From CAVTUU01 sp045804965 (lineage in GTDB: Bacteria > Chloroflexota > Chloroflexia > Thermomicrobiales > UBA6265), in assembly GCA_045804965.1 (NCBI GenBank), contig JBJMMD010000047.1, positions 430,511 to 494,510 of the forward strand: a DNA stretch of 64,000 bases. The letters are read 5' to 3'. Made by a program: the position numbers and the translations under genes. Within the stretch, counting starts at the first letter, position 1. The number at the start of each line of letters is the position of its first letter. This document shows, one piece after another, positions 42,721 to 52,731 of the stretch. The notes beneath the pieces were generated by a model that saw only the letters and a list, made by a program, of their open reading frames with translations, was not told where the DNA came from and did no database searches.

Positions 42721-43310
42721 CTCGTCTGCTTGTCGGGATTGCCTGCCGCACCGAGAGCCTGCTGGATGAATGGCTCCTTGGCCCGGACGTACTCCATCGC
42801 GTCTCCCGAAACATAGACGTCTCCCTTTGCCGCGGCGGCGGCGAGGACCGCTTGCTTGGCGGCGACGTAGCCGGCCACCAGAGCCGGGTCGGCTCGCAGT
42901 GCGTCTCGGAACCGCAACAGTTCCTCCGCGTCCGGGTCTCCTTCGGCCACTACGTGGACGTGCAGCTGGAAGACCGTCCCGTCGTGGCGGATTGAGCCAA
43001 CCCGCATCGGTCGCTCCTCGGGCCAGGGAGAGCGGCCACCCTGGTGCTGGAAGCCGAGGTCGTCGAGGGCGTCCCGAGCGGTGCTAAGGTAGCTTGGTGG
43101 GTAGCGTAAAAGGAGGTCCAGGACGCCCTTTCCGGCGCAGCCCGGTACGGCGGTGCTGCCGACGTGATCGACCGCAACCATTGGCAGCCGCTCGCCGATC
43201 AGGATAATCACGCGGTTAGCCGCTTCGGGAGCCCGCGGATCCCAAGGAAGGCAGGCCACGGGCACTGGCTGGTAAGGCCCGATCACCGCCTCTTCGCGCT
43301 GCCGGTCCAT
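42717..43310 (-). CDS. GrpB family protein (UPF0157, nucleotidyltransferase-like)
   Basis: A 197-residue protein. ATG 43310 is preferred: AAGGAGG stands six bases upstream, while ATG 43316 touches it. The signature is VAVDHVGSTAVPGCAGKGVLDLLL, the GSTAVPG loop of GrpB proteins (beta-nucleotidyltransferase fold), followed by HVHVVAEGDPDAEELLRFRDALRADP. Biochemical roles are mostly unknown; some members are linked to dephospho-CoA kinase or tRNA-like substrates. The ATGA overlap with the LuxR-type regulator suggests a shared transcript. Confidence 0.88.
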   Translation of the reverse strand: MDRQREEAVIGPYQPVPVACLPWDPRAPEAANRVIILIGERLPMVAVDHVGSTAVPGCAGKGVLDLLLRYPPSYLSTARDALDDLGFQHQGGRSPWPEERPMRVGSIRHDGTVFQLHVHVVAEGDPDAEELLRFRDALRADPALVAGYVAAKQAVLAAAAAKGDVYVSGDAMEYVRAKEPFIQQALGAAGNPDKQTR

Positions 43311-43579
43311 TGGCATCCTCCTTCGCCGTCCGATGCCGTCACATCTCTCAAGTACGTGCGAGAACATTATCACGCGTCGCTCGCCCGTCATCATGTGATG
43401 GCGAAACCGATCCCCGGGTTCCGGGGCAACCGGTGCAAGAGATTTAGCCAAACAAGAGGACCGCGTGCACCAAGATTCGGGTGCAGTTCGCGAGCGCTCC
43501 CCCTTGGTTCCGGGAACCCGTGGCCTGTGGTAGGCTCGCGGCCAAAGTCCGGAAATTGTCGACCTCAAGAAGGGACGAT

Positions 43580-44083
43580 ATGCCCGAGACGTTGAAGGAG
43601 AGCAGCGAAACTCCGGTGCGGATCGAGGAGCTGGCTGACCACCCCGACCTGGTCGAGACGCTGGCGGGGTGGCATTGGGCAGCATGGGGCCAACCGGGTG
43701 CCCTCCCCCATTGGGTCGAGACGCTGCGCGCCCGCGCCCACCGCGAGCGCATCCCGACCACCTTCGTGGCGATGGCCGGCGACGAACCGATTGGGTCAGT
43801 CAGCATCGTTGAGCGCGACATGACCACCCACCCCGAACTTGGGCCGTGGCTCGCCGCTGTCTACGTTGCGCCAGCGTTCAGGGGTCGGAAAGTGGGGAGC
43901 GAGTTGGTCCAGCAGGCCGTGAGACGCGTCGCGGAGCTAGGTGCCGAGCAGGTCTATCTCTACACCGACGACGCGCAGGGTTTCTACGAGCGTCTCGGGT
44001 GGTCCGCCGTAGCCCGGGAGCAGTATCAAGGTCACCGCGTTGTGATCATGGCTGTTCAGTGCGATGCTGATTCGGTCCGGTAG
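43580..44083 (+). CDS. GNAT family N-acetyltransferase
   Basis: A 167-residue protein. Motif A, the acetyl-CoA pyrophosphate loop, is VYVAPAFRGRKVGSELVQQAV; motif B is VYLYTDDAQGFYERLGW. The N-terminus DHPDLVETLAGWHWAAWG resembles members that acetylate small amines or antibiotics. ATG 43580 follows AAGAAGGGACGAT; the frame is open upstream but has no ribosome site. It is divergent from the GrpB/LuxR operon across a 269-base gap, which should hold both promoters. The 207 bases after it (44084-44290) show nothing coding. Confidence 0.88.
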   Translation: MPETLKESSETPVRIEELADHPDLVETLAGWHWAAWGQPGALPHWVETLRARAHRERIPTTFVAMAGDEPIGSVSIVERDMTTHPELGPWLAAVYVAPAFRGRKVGSELVQQAVRRVAELGAEQVYLYTDDAQGFYERLGWSAVAREQYQGHRVVIMAVQCDADSVR

Positions 44084-44290
44084 CCTCGGCGAAGCATTAC
44101 TGTTAAATGACTCCTAGCTTGGCAAATTATCGAACCCGGTGGGCAGAAGGACGATCGAAAGCCGCCCCGACAACCGATCTCGGCCCCGTTGGAGGGTGTC
44201 TAGTGAATCGGTAATAGCTCCGCTAGATGGACGCAAGTTGGCGTCGAGCGCTCCGTAAAACGGAATAAGTTCGCCATCGATCTGACCAGA

Positions 44291-47200
44291 CTAAATGGGC
44301 TGAGCGACTTCGGTCTCAGCCTCCAGCAAGCGGAGGATGCCGTCCACCGGGATGGAGGAGCTGTTCGGATGGGTTCGCAGTTCGTAGGCAAGTTCGAGGA
44401 GCGCCCGTTCGAGTAGGTATGTGTCGAGCAGAATTGCGACGTGCTCGCGGTCGGCCGGCAGGAACAGAGCGCCGTCGGCGTGGTGGAGGTAGGCGCGGAG
44501 GAAGGAAATTCCCGTCCAGAATTCCCAAAAGCGGGCCCAAGGCGCGAGTTGCGTCCGCTGTTTGTCGCCAGCTGTCTCGGCATGTCTAGAGAAGGCGGTC
44601 GAAGCTGCGTACTGGAACGACCGAAGCATTGCTGCGACATCGCGCAGCGGTGAGCGTTTGAGCTGGCGCTCCCCGACAGTGAATTGAGGGTCTCCCTCGA
44701 AGTCGATGAAGACCACGTCGCCGTCGACGATCAAGACCTCATCGAGGTGAAGGTCGCCGTGACAGCGGATCATGTTGGCGTCTAGTCGATGTTCGAGGAC
44801 CGCGTGGAATCGTTGAAGGATGCTCTCTTCCAGTTCGATCACACGTTGCGCGTTCGCACGCGCCGGACCCGGCAGACCCGGCAGGTCCCGATGCAGGCTG
44901 CTCACTACCCGCCCAGTTAGCCCGCGCATTGACTGGTAGAGCGAACGTTGCGAGAAGGGCGTGAAGGACACTGGCAAAAATCCCTGATCGCCCGTGGGGG
45001 AGGCCAGTGCCTGGTGCAGTTCGGCGGTGCGACGGCCGAGCAGCGCTGCCGAATCAAGCGCCGGCCCAATCCACTCGCGGGCTTGGGCGGGCGGACCCTC
45101 ATCAGCCAGATCCAAGAGCGTCTTGGCGGACGGCAGAGGTACCCTAGGGGCCGAGATGCTCGACACCATCGCCCGCTCAAAGTATCGGTCGAGATCGGCC
45201 AAAGCGGCTTCCCAAGCGCTCCGATCGTGCGCGACGAAGGAGTGGAGGACCGCTAAGGTCAAACCTTCGGTTCGTGAGCGCTCATATTGCAGGGCGCCGG
45301 CGATCGGCGCAACCGGGATAAACCCCTGTTCCGAAAGGAACCGTCCGACTTCAAGCTCCGGGTTGACACCGTCGTCCAGCCGGCGGAAGAACTTGAGGAT
45401 CAACTGGTCGCCGAAGCGGATCGATGTATTGTTCTGGTCTTCCGCGGCTGTCTCGGATTGAAGAATCGCCTCCTGGGCGTGACCGACATGGAAACCCGGG
45501 AAGCGCATCGGGACGACCGTCCCGCTGTTGCTATGCAGATGCCGTCCATGTTCGATCGCTTGGAGCAGCGCGGCGGCGAACTGCCCATCCCAGAGCGCAT
45601 CGTGAAGGATTCCTTCGACGGCCCGGTTGTCCTGTGTTTCACGGAGATGGGCGATCATTGCTGCTTGCGGGCCCTGCCAGGAATGGCCAGGGCGGTCCGG
45701 CGTGAAGGCGAGCGGCAAGGCGTAGAGCTCGGGGTCGCCTTCGGTGTAGGCCACTCGGACGATAGCGAGATATCCACGCGTCTCGCCGTAGGGAACCGGA
45801 ATCGCGTCTGCGATCCGAGTTGAGAGGATCTGCCGACCGGTGCCGGTGAACCAGCGTTGTTCGCGTAGATAGTCAGGAAGGAGATCTTCGAGGTCGCCTC
45901 GTGCCTCGCCATGCACGACATCGTCCCAAGCGCCTCGAGTTACGAGCACGGGCGCCGGCAGCTCACTCCCGGCGACGACCTGAGTCGAGAGCTCGACGCG
46001 AGCCGGCTCGAGGGAGAACCAGGAGAATGCGTGCGGTCCGAGCATGAATTGGTACGGCCGGTCGTCGATCGGCCAAAACTCGGCGCGCCCAATCATCTCG
46101 ATCGGAACCAGGCCGCGGAATTCACTTAGGTCGAGCTCGAAGGGCTGCACGAAGCGTGAGAGGTTAGCGACGACGAGGATCTGCTCGTTTTCGTAACGGC
46201 GAACGAAGGCGATTACCTTCCGATTGGTCGGATTTACGAACTCGAGGGTGCCGCGGCCGAAAGCCTTGTGCCGCTTGCGTCGTGCGATAAGGCCGCGCAT
46301 CCACCAGAGGAGCGAGTGTCGGTTTTCCTCCTGGGCTTCGACGTGGATCGTCTCGTAATGGTATTCGTGGTCGGTGATCAACGGCAGATAGAGGCGCTGC
46401 GGGTGTGCCCGCGAGAACCCAGCGTGGCGGTCGTCGCTCCATTGCATGGGGGTCCGGACGCCGTTGCGATCGCCAAGGTAAATGTTATCGCCCATCCCTA
46501 TCTCGTCGCCGTAGTAGATCACGGGCGTGCCAGGCAGGGAGAAGAGGAGTGCGTTCATCAACTCAATTCGGCGGCGGCTGTTGCCCAGCAGGGGGGCAAG
46601 GCGGCGGCGGATCCCGAGGTTGATACGGGCCTCTGGAGCCTGGGCGTAGACGCGGTACATATAGAGCCGTTCCTCGTCCGTCACCATCTCGAGTGTGAGC
46701 TCGTCATGGTTGCGCAGGAAGAGTGCCCACTGGGTCGACTCGGGGATCTGTGGGGTTTGGTCGAGGATGTCAACGATCGGGAAGTGGTCTTCGGTCTGGA
46801 TCGCCATGAAGAGGCGCGGCATGACCGGGAAATGGAAGGCCATGTGGCACTCGTCTCCGGCGCCGAAGTAAGCAACCGACTCCTCCGGCCACTGATTGGC
46901 CTCGGCGAGCAGCATCCGGTCGGCATACCGATCGTCCATGTATCGGCGCAGTTCCTTGAGGACCTCGTGGGTTTCCGGCAGGTTCTCGCAGTCTGTATCA
47001 TCACGCTCGATCAAGTACGGGACAGCATCGAGGCGGAGCCCGTCGACTCCCATCTCGAGCCAGAAGTCGACGACCTCGAACACAGCGTTGCGGACGGCGG
47101 GGTTGTCGTAATTAAGGTCAGGCTGGTGTGAGTAGAACCGGTGCCAAAAATAAGCGCCGGCGATAGGATCCCAGGTCCAATTCGATTGCTCGAAGTCTTT

Positions 47201-47662
47201 GAAAATGATGCGCGCGTCCTGGTATTTCTCGGGTGTATCGCTCCAGACGTAGAAGTCGCGTTCGGCGCTTCCGCGCGGGGCGCGCCGGGAGCGCTGGAAC
47301 CATGGGTGCTGGTCGGACGTGTGGTTCACGACCAGCTCGGTGATGACGCGGATACCGCGACGGTGCGCCTCGCGCAAAAAGCCTTTGAAGTCGTTGAGCG
47401 TGCCGTAAGCGGGGTGAACGGTGAAATAGTCGGCAATGTCGTAGCCGTCATCCTTGAGCGGCGAGGGGTAGAAGGGGAGCAACCAGATCGCGGTGATTCC
47501 AAGGTCATGGAGGTAATCGAGCTTTTCGATCAGACCACGGAAATCGCCAACCCCGTCGGCGTCGCTGTCAAAGAAGGCGCGGACGTGTGTTTCATAGATG
47601 ATCGCGTCCTTGTACCAGAGGGACTCACCCAGGGGTCGTGCGTGCGCGGTCGTGGTGCTCAT
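44291..47662 (-). CDS. treS: Trehalose synthase (maltose glucosylmutase) - maltokinase fusion
   Basis: A 1123-residue two-enzyme protein. Residues 1 to about 560 are a GH13 TreS with YDIADYFTVHPAYG, the nucleophile D212 (GLRLDAVPY), acid/base E254 (LLAEANQWPE) and D320 (LRNHDELTLEM). It interconverts trehalose and maltose. Residues of about 640-1123 form maltokinase, with the kinase motifs RCHGDLHLDEVLI and FIDFEGDP. It phosphorylates maltose to maltose 1-phosphate, the feedstock of GlgE alpha-glucan synthesis; no glgE lies here. ATG 47662 is chosen (MSTTT, GGGAG upstream); the frame is open to 47794. Confidence 0.95.
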   Translation of the reverse strand: MSTTTAHARPLGESLWYKDAIIYETHVRAFFDSDADGVGDFRGLIEKLDYLHDLGITAIWLLPFYPSPLKDDGYDIADYFTVHPAYGTLNDFKGFLREAHRRGIRVITELVVNHTSDQHPWFQRSRRAPRGSAERDFYVWSDTPEKYQDARIIFKDFEQSNWTWDPIAGAYFWHRFYSHQPDLNYDNPAVRNAVFEVVDFWLEMGVDGLRLDAVPYLIERDDTDCENLPETHEVLKELRRYMDDRYADRMLLAEANQWPEESVAYFGAGDECHMAFHFPVMPRLFMAIQTEDHFPIVDILDQTPQIPESTQWALFLRNHDELTLEMVTDEERLYMYRVYAQAPEARINLGIRRRLAPLLGNSRRRIELMNALLFSLPGTPVIYYGDEIGMGDNIYLGDRNGVRTPMQWSDDRHAGFSRAHPQRLYLPLITDHEYHYETIHVEAQEENRHSLLWWMRGLIARRKRHKAFGRGTLEFVNPTNRKVIAFVRRYENEQILVVANLSRFVQPFELDLSEFRGLVPIEMIGRAEFWPIDDRPYQFMLGPHAFSWFSLEPARVELSTQVVAGSELPAPVLVTRGAWDDVVHGEARGDLEDLLPDYLREQRWFTGTGRQILSTRIADAIPVPYGETRGYLAIVRVAYTEGDPELYALPLAFTPDRPGHSWQGPQAAMIAHLRETQDNRAVEGILHDALWDGQFAAALLQAIEHGRHLHSNSGTVVPMRFPGFHVGHAQEAILQSETAAEDQNNTSIRFGDQLILKFFRRLDDGVNPELEVGRFLSEQGFIPVAPIAGALQYERSRTEGLTLAVLHSFVAHDRSAWEAALADLDRYFERAMVSSISAPRVPLPSAKTLLDLADEGPPAQAREWIGPALDSAALLGRRTAELHQALASPTGDQGFLPVSFTPFSQRSLYQSMRGLTGRVVSSLHRDLPGLPGPARANAQRVIELEESILQRFHAVLEHRLDANMIRCHGDLHLDEVLIVDGDVVFIDFEGDPQFTVGERQLKRSPLRDVAAMLRSFQYAASTAFSRHAETAGDKQRTQLAPWARFWEFWTGISFLRAYLHHADGALFLPADREHVAILLDTYLLERALLELAYELRTHPNSSSIPVDGILRLLEAETEVAQPI

Positions 47663-48053
47663 CGGCCGGCTCCCGCAGGACGGTGTCTGTCGATCATCCG
47701 GCAGCGTCCGAAAGGGGAGACGAGGCAGCCGTTCGGTAATTCTCCGTTGCCGTCCTTGCGGCGCCCAGCTTACCTGCTCGGACGGACGTGTCAAGCCGGA
47801 GGTCGTCGGCCAAACTTAGGATGATGTCTACGTCGAGGGAATTCGGTCCTCGACCAGAACGAGCTCGGTTAGCTGGGACAAGCACTCGCCGAAGGGATGT
47901 ATCATCAAGCTCTCCCACGGCGATCGACAAATTTGATCATGAGTTTCACCGGAGCCGCAGTGAACGATCGAAGCGGTGTTACTTGGCGGCGATCAAAATC
48001 ATGGCACTCAGCGATGGGAGAGTGGTTGTGTAATTATCTGGTAGAAAATTTCG
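47663..48053. other. 391-base intergenic region
   Basis: It lies between two minus-strand genes and should carry the promoter of the TreS-maltokinase gene. No gene, RNA or clear hairpin was seen. Confidence 0.4.
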
Positions 48054-49721
48054 TCAGTCTGCTTGGTTAGCCGGGCCGAAGGAGACCACGACGATTCCCA
48101 CGGGATCGCTCGCCTCGGTTGGATTGCGTAGCGTTCCAACCGATCCAGGATCAAGGAACGCCGACTCCTGCTGAAACGATCCGCCAATCGTTGCTTCAAC
48201 GTTTGGGCTGATCGGATGTCTGCTCAATTGATACCAGGCCCCGTGTGGAGTGGCGACTGGACTCGTCTTCGATTCACCCGGTCCGCCTTCAACGGACTGT
48301 CCACTCTCGAAGGACGCGCCTATTCTCACCTCACCCTGACCTGAAGTGAGCATCAGCTGCAGCGGCGGGCCGAGATAGTTGTCAGTCGCGACTAGTTGTG
48401 GCGATTCAAGGGCAGTCAGGCGTTTGGACTCTCCGGGGGCCAGTTCGGTCGAGTCGAACCGCACTTCGAACGGACCGGACGGCCACCGCTCAACCGTGCC
48501 CCAGCTCGACCATCCCCAATGCAGGACCTCGGGCGCCGGGGGCAGCGGACCCGGAGGGAAGATAATCAACGCAATCAGCGCCGCCGGCTGATAGGGATCG
48601 GTCTCGAACCGGAACGGTGTGTCCGCAGGCACGGTGAGGTAGTCACCAACATGCAAATCGATGTAGGAGCCGGACGCGATTGCCTCTTCTGGCCGCGGCG
48701 TGCCCGGATCGCTGGCCCGCATCAAGTTCGCCGTACCGCCCAACCAAATCGTAGGCGGCTTCGGTTGAGGCCAGACGTAGATGAACATCGGCCCGGGTAA
48801 GGTCTGACTGTCGCCCTTCCAGCCGGGGTCGAAAGCGAATTCCCCCAAGACGACCAGCGCTGGCGTCGGCGGCGGCGAGTCGAGTCGCCCCCACAATCCG
48901 ACCTCCGCGGCAAATGGATTGGCTGCGAGTTCCGAGGTAGGGAGAACGGCCACGGTTGTAGGAGGAATCAGCGTCGGCGTGGCATTTGGACTGTCGTCGC
49001 CGGAGGCCAGGAGATAGGCACCGCCCAACGCCAACAGCAAGATCACCAACGCGGCCGCGACGGGAACGAGTGAGGCTCTCCTAGATCGCGCCGGAGCGGC
49101 GCTTGCTGAAGGGCTCGTCACCGCGTCCAGCCGCTCGACCTCCTCCGGATAAGGAGGTAGGTGCGCGGCCGTCGAAATCGAGGAAAAGTCGGACGGGAGA
49201 TCTGGAGTCACGAGTTGGAAGATGCGCTCCGGACGGTAGAGATCCTTGAGCTGATGCGTGCCGAGATCGCGCAGGTGGATCTCGGCGGGGAGGTGGTCGG
49301 CCACGAGTTCGGCGGTCGCCCCCGAGAGCAGGATCTGCCCGCCATGACCGGCGGAAAGCAGCCGCGCGACTCGGTTGAGCGGTGCCCCGACGTAGTCGCC
49401 ATCCTGGACCTCGGCGCGTCCGGTGTGCAGCGCCATGCGCACTCGCAGCGGTCCGGTAGCCCCCCAAGGCTCGCCATAGAGCGAGCGCTGCGCGGTCAAC
49501 GCGGCGGATAGCGCTGCGGTCGGATCGGAGAAGGCGGCGCAGAACGCATCGCCGACCATCTTGAAGACAGCCCCGCTGTGCGCCTCGATCGCCTCGCGCA
49601 CGAGCCGGTCGTGCCGTGCCAAAGCCGGCCCCATCGCCATCGGCTGCTGTTGCCAGCGTTGGGTAGACCCCTCGATGTCGGTGAAGAGGAATGTAACCGT
49701 ACCGCTCGGCAGCTCGACCAT
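48054..49721 (-). CDS. Class III adenylate cyclase - TM - extracytoplasmic cupin-like fusion
   Basis: A 555-residue protein. Residues 1-170 are a complete class III cyclase domain (D15, K54, D58, D109, N116, R120). A linker leads to one TM segment at about 218-239 (LVPVAAALVILLLALGGAY), so the rest should be outside. Residues of about 270-555 look like two beta-rich cupin-type units (VLGEFAFDPGW, GDYLTVPADTPFRFE; ELAPGESKRLTALESPQL). The same kind of cupin repeat occurs in the exported SnoaL protein at 60952. ATG 49721 (MVELPSG) is chosen; a GTG at 49796 is open. The protein would pass an external signal to cAMP. Confidence 0.82.
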   Translation of the reverse strand: MVELPSGTVTFLFTDIEGSTQRWQQQPMAMGPALARHDRLVREAIEAHSGAVFKMVGDAFCAAFSDPTAALSAALTAQRSLYGEPWGATGPLRVRMALHTGRAEVQDGDYVGAPLNRVARLLSAGHGGQILLSGATAELVADHLPAEIHLRDLGTHQLKDLYRPERIFQLVTPDLPSDFSSISTAAHLPPYPEEVERLDAVTSPSASAAPARSRRASLVPVAAALVILLLALGGAYLLASGDDSPNATPTLIPPTTVAVLPTSELAANPFAAEVGLWGRLDSPPPTPALVVLGEFAFDPGWKGDSQTLPGPMFIYVWPQPKPPTIWLGGTANLMRASDPGTPRPEEAIASGSYIDLHVGDYLTVPADTPFRFETDPYQPAALIALIIFPPGPLPPAPEVLHWGWSSWGTVERWPSGPFEVRFDSTELAPGESKRLTALESPQLVATDNYLGPPLQLMLTSGQGEVRIGASFESGQSVEGGPGESKTSPVATPHGAWYQLSRHPISPNVEATIGGSFQQESAFLDPGSVGTLRNPTEASDPVGIVVVSFGPANQAD

Positions 49722-50090
49722 CTTCCCACTCGAAGTGAGCCCAAACGCTTGCAACTCGCGCCAGAACCGGCCCCGAGCAAGCGCCTGCCCGTTCACGCGG
49801 CCAAAAGTGAGGCTGACGTCCTCAGCCTACACCCGCTGTCAATTGGACATCGGGCCGCTGCCGCCGCATCCCAACCTGCCCGCGATTCGCTACATAGTAA
49901 TCGTCAAACCTGCCGATCAAGCGCTCTTAGACGATGATGGCGAGCAAGATGATGTGCTTGCGCTGGCGGCGGGAGGTCGGACGCAGCGACCGATTGCCGC
50001 CGAGGCGGCAATCTCGCGCGAAGCTGCGTGAAAACTCTTGCGCGGTCGGGTCGTACTTAACAAGGTATTGGCGCGCTTGAGTGCCCGCTC

Positions 50091-50219
50091 TCACTCCTCC
50101 GAGGGGGTGGCGGCGTAGGTGTCAAGGGTGTGAAGGATGGCCGTGTGCTCCTGTCGTAGTGGCAACTGGTCGCCCATCGGTTCTTGTTCGTCGAACCGGG
50201 CAGCCGGGCAGTGTTGCAT
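50091..50219 (-). CDS. Possible 42-residue protein
   Basis: This lies in the 610-base gap 49722-50331 between two minus-strand genes. It begins MQHCPAARFDEQ and ends DTYAATPSEE. The ribosome site is weak (GAGGCGCAGC). The composition is protein-like, but no family is recognised. It may be the end of a lost gene. The rest of the gap shows nothing supported. Confidence 0.25.
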   Translation of the reverse strand: MQHCPAARFDEQEPMGDQLPLRQEHTAILHTLDTYAATPSEE

Positions 50220-50331
50220 GCTGCGCCTCGTGGCATGGCGACACCTAGGGCGGTCGGCGGGTTCGGTGTGCGTATTTCGACAGGGGGCGGCCCATTAGCG
50301 TCGTATGCGGAACGTCGACCGCAGCGCGCGA

Positions 50332-52731
50332 TCAGACTAGGCCGTCGCGGACGGCGACGGCGGCGGCCTCGGTGCGGGAGGAGACGCCGAGCTTGGTGAG
50401 GATGTTAGTGACGTGCGTCGTGGCGGTGCGCGGACTGATAAACAATGCATCGCCGATTTCGGGGTTGGACCGCCCAGCCACGAGCAGTCGAAGCACCTGC
50501 AGCTCGCGCCCGGTCAGGCCGCGAGAGGCGGCCGGACGATCCGGATCGGTCCGGCCCGCGGTCTTCGCGGGCGACTCATCCCCGGCGTCGAGCGCCTCGG
50601 CGACGGCTTGCTCAAGCGACAGCGCCCGCCCAGCGTCCCAGGCGGCGGCGAAGTCGGCCTCGCCCAGCGCTTCCCGCGCCGTCTCCACATCGGCGTCGAA
50701 GACAATCTGGTCCGTCCGCTCAAGCGTCGCGCCGGTCCCGATAACGAGTGCGTCCGCCGCGCCCAGTAGGCGTGCTGCACGCTGGGGATGGCCCCGCTCG
50801 CCGGCCAAGCCGCCCAATGCCGCCAGGGCGTACGCTACCCAGAGGCGCTCCCCGAGAGCGTGGTGGATCGCCAATGCGTCCCGGAATCCCGCCGCTGCTG
50901 GTTCGCCGCGCTGCCGCGCGACGAGGGCAAGGTTGAGGGTAATAGTGGCCGCGATGTAGTGATTGCCAGCCCGCTGGGCGCACGCTAGGGACTCCTCGAA
51001 GCGCGCCTTAGCCAGCCCAAGGTCCCCGCGCTCCCGCGCAATGCCGCCGAGGTTCGACACGCAGGCGGCGACGCGGCTGTCATTCGCCGCCTCCCGCGCC
51101 CACGCCGCCCCCTCCGCGTAGAGCGCCTCGGCCTCGTCCAACCGGCCACGCTGGTGCTCTCCCATCGCCGCCGCGTTCAGCGCTTGGCTCAGCGTCACCG
51201 GATCCCCGGCCAACCGGGCCAACTCCGCCCCTTCCCGTCCAAACTCTGCCGCGTCGTCGAGTGCGCCCTGGTGGAAGGCGAGTACGGCTGAGGTTGCGAG
51301 GGCCTTAGCCCGAGGACCGACCGGGTCGGGCGGTGCGGCCACCAAGGCTCGCCCGAGCCACATTCGGCCTTCAACCAGATGTCCGCGGATCTCCCAGAAG
51401 CGCAGCAGATCGCCGGCGGCTTGAAGCACCGCGGCGGGATCGTGCTCGAGACCCCAGGCGAATGCGGCTCGCAGGTCGTCGTGGGCCGCGGCCAGCCGCT
51501 CAAGCCATGTCCCCTGGTCCGGGCCGTTGAGGGGCACAGTGGCGTCCGCCCCGAGATCGAGGAAAAAGCGGGCATGGCGCGCGCGCGCTTCGGTCAATTC
51601 GCCGCTCGCCTCCAAACGCTCGGCGGCGTACTCGCGGATGGTCTCGAGCATGCGGAAGCGCGGTTCTCCCGCGGATTCGCTTTCTTGTCGCACCAAGCTG
51701 TGGTCGAGCAGGCGGCTCCGCCCGTCCAGCACCTCCGATTCCTCGCTTCGCAGGACTGCGGCGGCTGCCTCTAGGGTCCATCCGCCGGCGAAGACGGCAA
51801 GACGGCGGAAGAGTGCCTGCTCGTCGGGAGCCAGCAGGTAGTAGCTCCAGGCGATAGCGTCGCGCAGCGTCCGCTGACGCGCCGGCGCGTCGCGGACCCC
51901 GCCCGTCAGCAGCGGCAGCCGGCGCTCGAGGCGGGACAACAGCGCCGCCGGGGGAAGGTGGGCTACCCGGGCGGCGGCCAGCTCGATCGCCAAAGGCAGC
52001 CCGTCCAAGCGGCGGACGATCTCGGCGATGGCGGGGGCGTTTTCGGCGGTGAGGGCGATCCCGGTGCGGGCGGCTTCGGCGCGCAGAACGAAAAGCCGCA
52101 CGGCGGCGACGCCTGCCAGGTCCCTCTCCGACTCGGCATCGGCTGGCAGGGCCAACGGAGGCACAGCGACGACGCGCTCGGCTGCCAATCGCAACGGCTC
52201 TCGGCTTGTGGCCAACACGGCCAAGCGAGAGCAAGCGCTCAGCAGTCGGCCCACGAGCGGCGACGCCGCGACCACTTGCTCGAAGTTGTCCAGTAGCAGC
52301 AGCACCGCTCGATCCCCCAACGCCTCCGATAAGCGGTCGGCGAGGGGGCGTTCGCCGGCGTCGCGGAGGCCAAGTGCCTTGGCCACGGCCGGGGCCACGA
52401 GGTCCGGATCGGCAAGCGGCGTCAGATCCACGAAAGCGAGACCGTCTTGGAAGTCGTCCTCCAGTTCCTCGGCCACGCGAAGGGCCAGCCGGGTCTTACC
52501 GACGCCCCCAGGGCCGGTGAGGGTAATGAGGCGGGCGCCGACTCGGCGCAGCAGGTCGGCGACTGCCGCAACCTCGTGCTCGCGGCCGACGAAAGTCGTG
52601 GGCGGGGCCGGCAAGCGTGCCGTGGGCCGATCCCGGTCCGGCAACGGGACCGGAGGGACCGACTGGCTGCGTTTCAGATCTGCGGGCGTCGGCAAGGAGT
52701 TTACATTATTGGGACGGGGGTCGGCGAACAT
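50332..52731 (-). CDS. LuxR-type STAND ATPase regulator (copy B)
   Basis: A 799-residue paralogue of the protein at 40384. Walker A GPGGVGKT lies at 73-80, Walker B LLLLDNFEQ, and the ATPase ends with DGLPLAIELAAARVAHLP. The middle holds TPR-like helices (NAAAMGEHQRGRLDEAEALY). The C-terminal HTH reads LTGRELQVLRLLVAGRSNPE and ISPRTATTHVTNILTKLGV. The N-terminal 45 residues are Pro/Arg-rich and of low complexity. ATG 52731 has GGAGAAG eleven bases upstream. The target genes are unknown; the cyclase-cupin gene lies downstream on the same strand but 610 bases away. Confidence 0.92.
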   Translation of the reverse strand: MFADPRPNNVNSLPTPADLKRSQSVPPVPLPDRDRPTARLPAPPTTFVGREHEVAAVADLLRRVGARLITLTGPGGVGKTRLALRVAEELEDDFQDGLAFVDLTPLADPDLVAPAVAKALGLRDAGERPLADRLSEALGDRAVLLLLDNFEQVVAASPLVGRLLSACSRLAVLATSREPLRLAAERVVAVPPLALPADAESERDLAGVAAVRLFVLRAEAARTGIALTAENAPAIAEIVRRLDGLPLAIELAAARVAHLPPAALLSRLERRLPLLTGGVRDAPARQRTLRDAIAWSYYLLAPDEQALFRRLAVFAGGWTLEAAAAVLRSEESEVLDGRSRLLDHSLVRQESESAGEPRFRMLETIREYAAERLEASGELTEARARHARFFLDLGADATVPLNGPDQGTWLERLAAAHDDLRAAFAWGLEHDPAAVLQAAGDLLRFWEIRGHLVEGRMWLGRALVAAPPDPVGPRAKALATSAVLAFHQGALDDAAEFGREGAELARLAGDPVTLSQALNAAAMGEHQRGRLDEAEALYAEGAAWAREAANDSRVAACVSNLGGIARERGDLGLAKARFEESLACAQRAGNHYIAATITLNLALVARQRGEPAAAGFRDALAIHHALGERLWVAYALAALGGLAGERGHPQRAARLLGAADALVIGTGATLERTDQIVFDADVETAREALGEADFAAAWDAGRALSLEQAVAEALDAGDESPAKTAGRTDPDRPAASRGLTGRELQVLRLLVAGRSNPEIGDALFISPRTATTHVTNILTKLGVSSRTEAAAVAVRDGLV

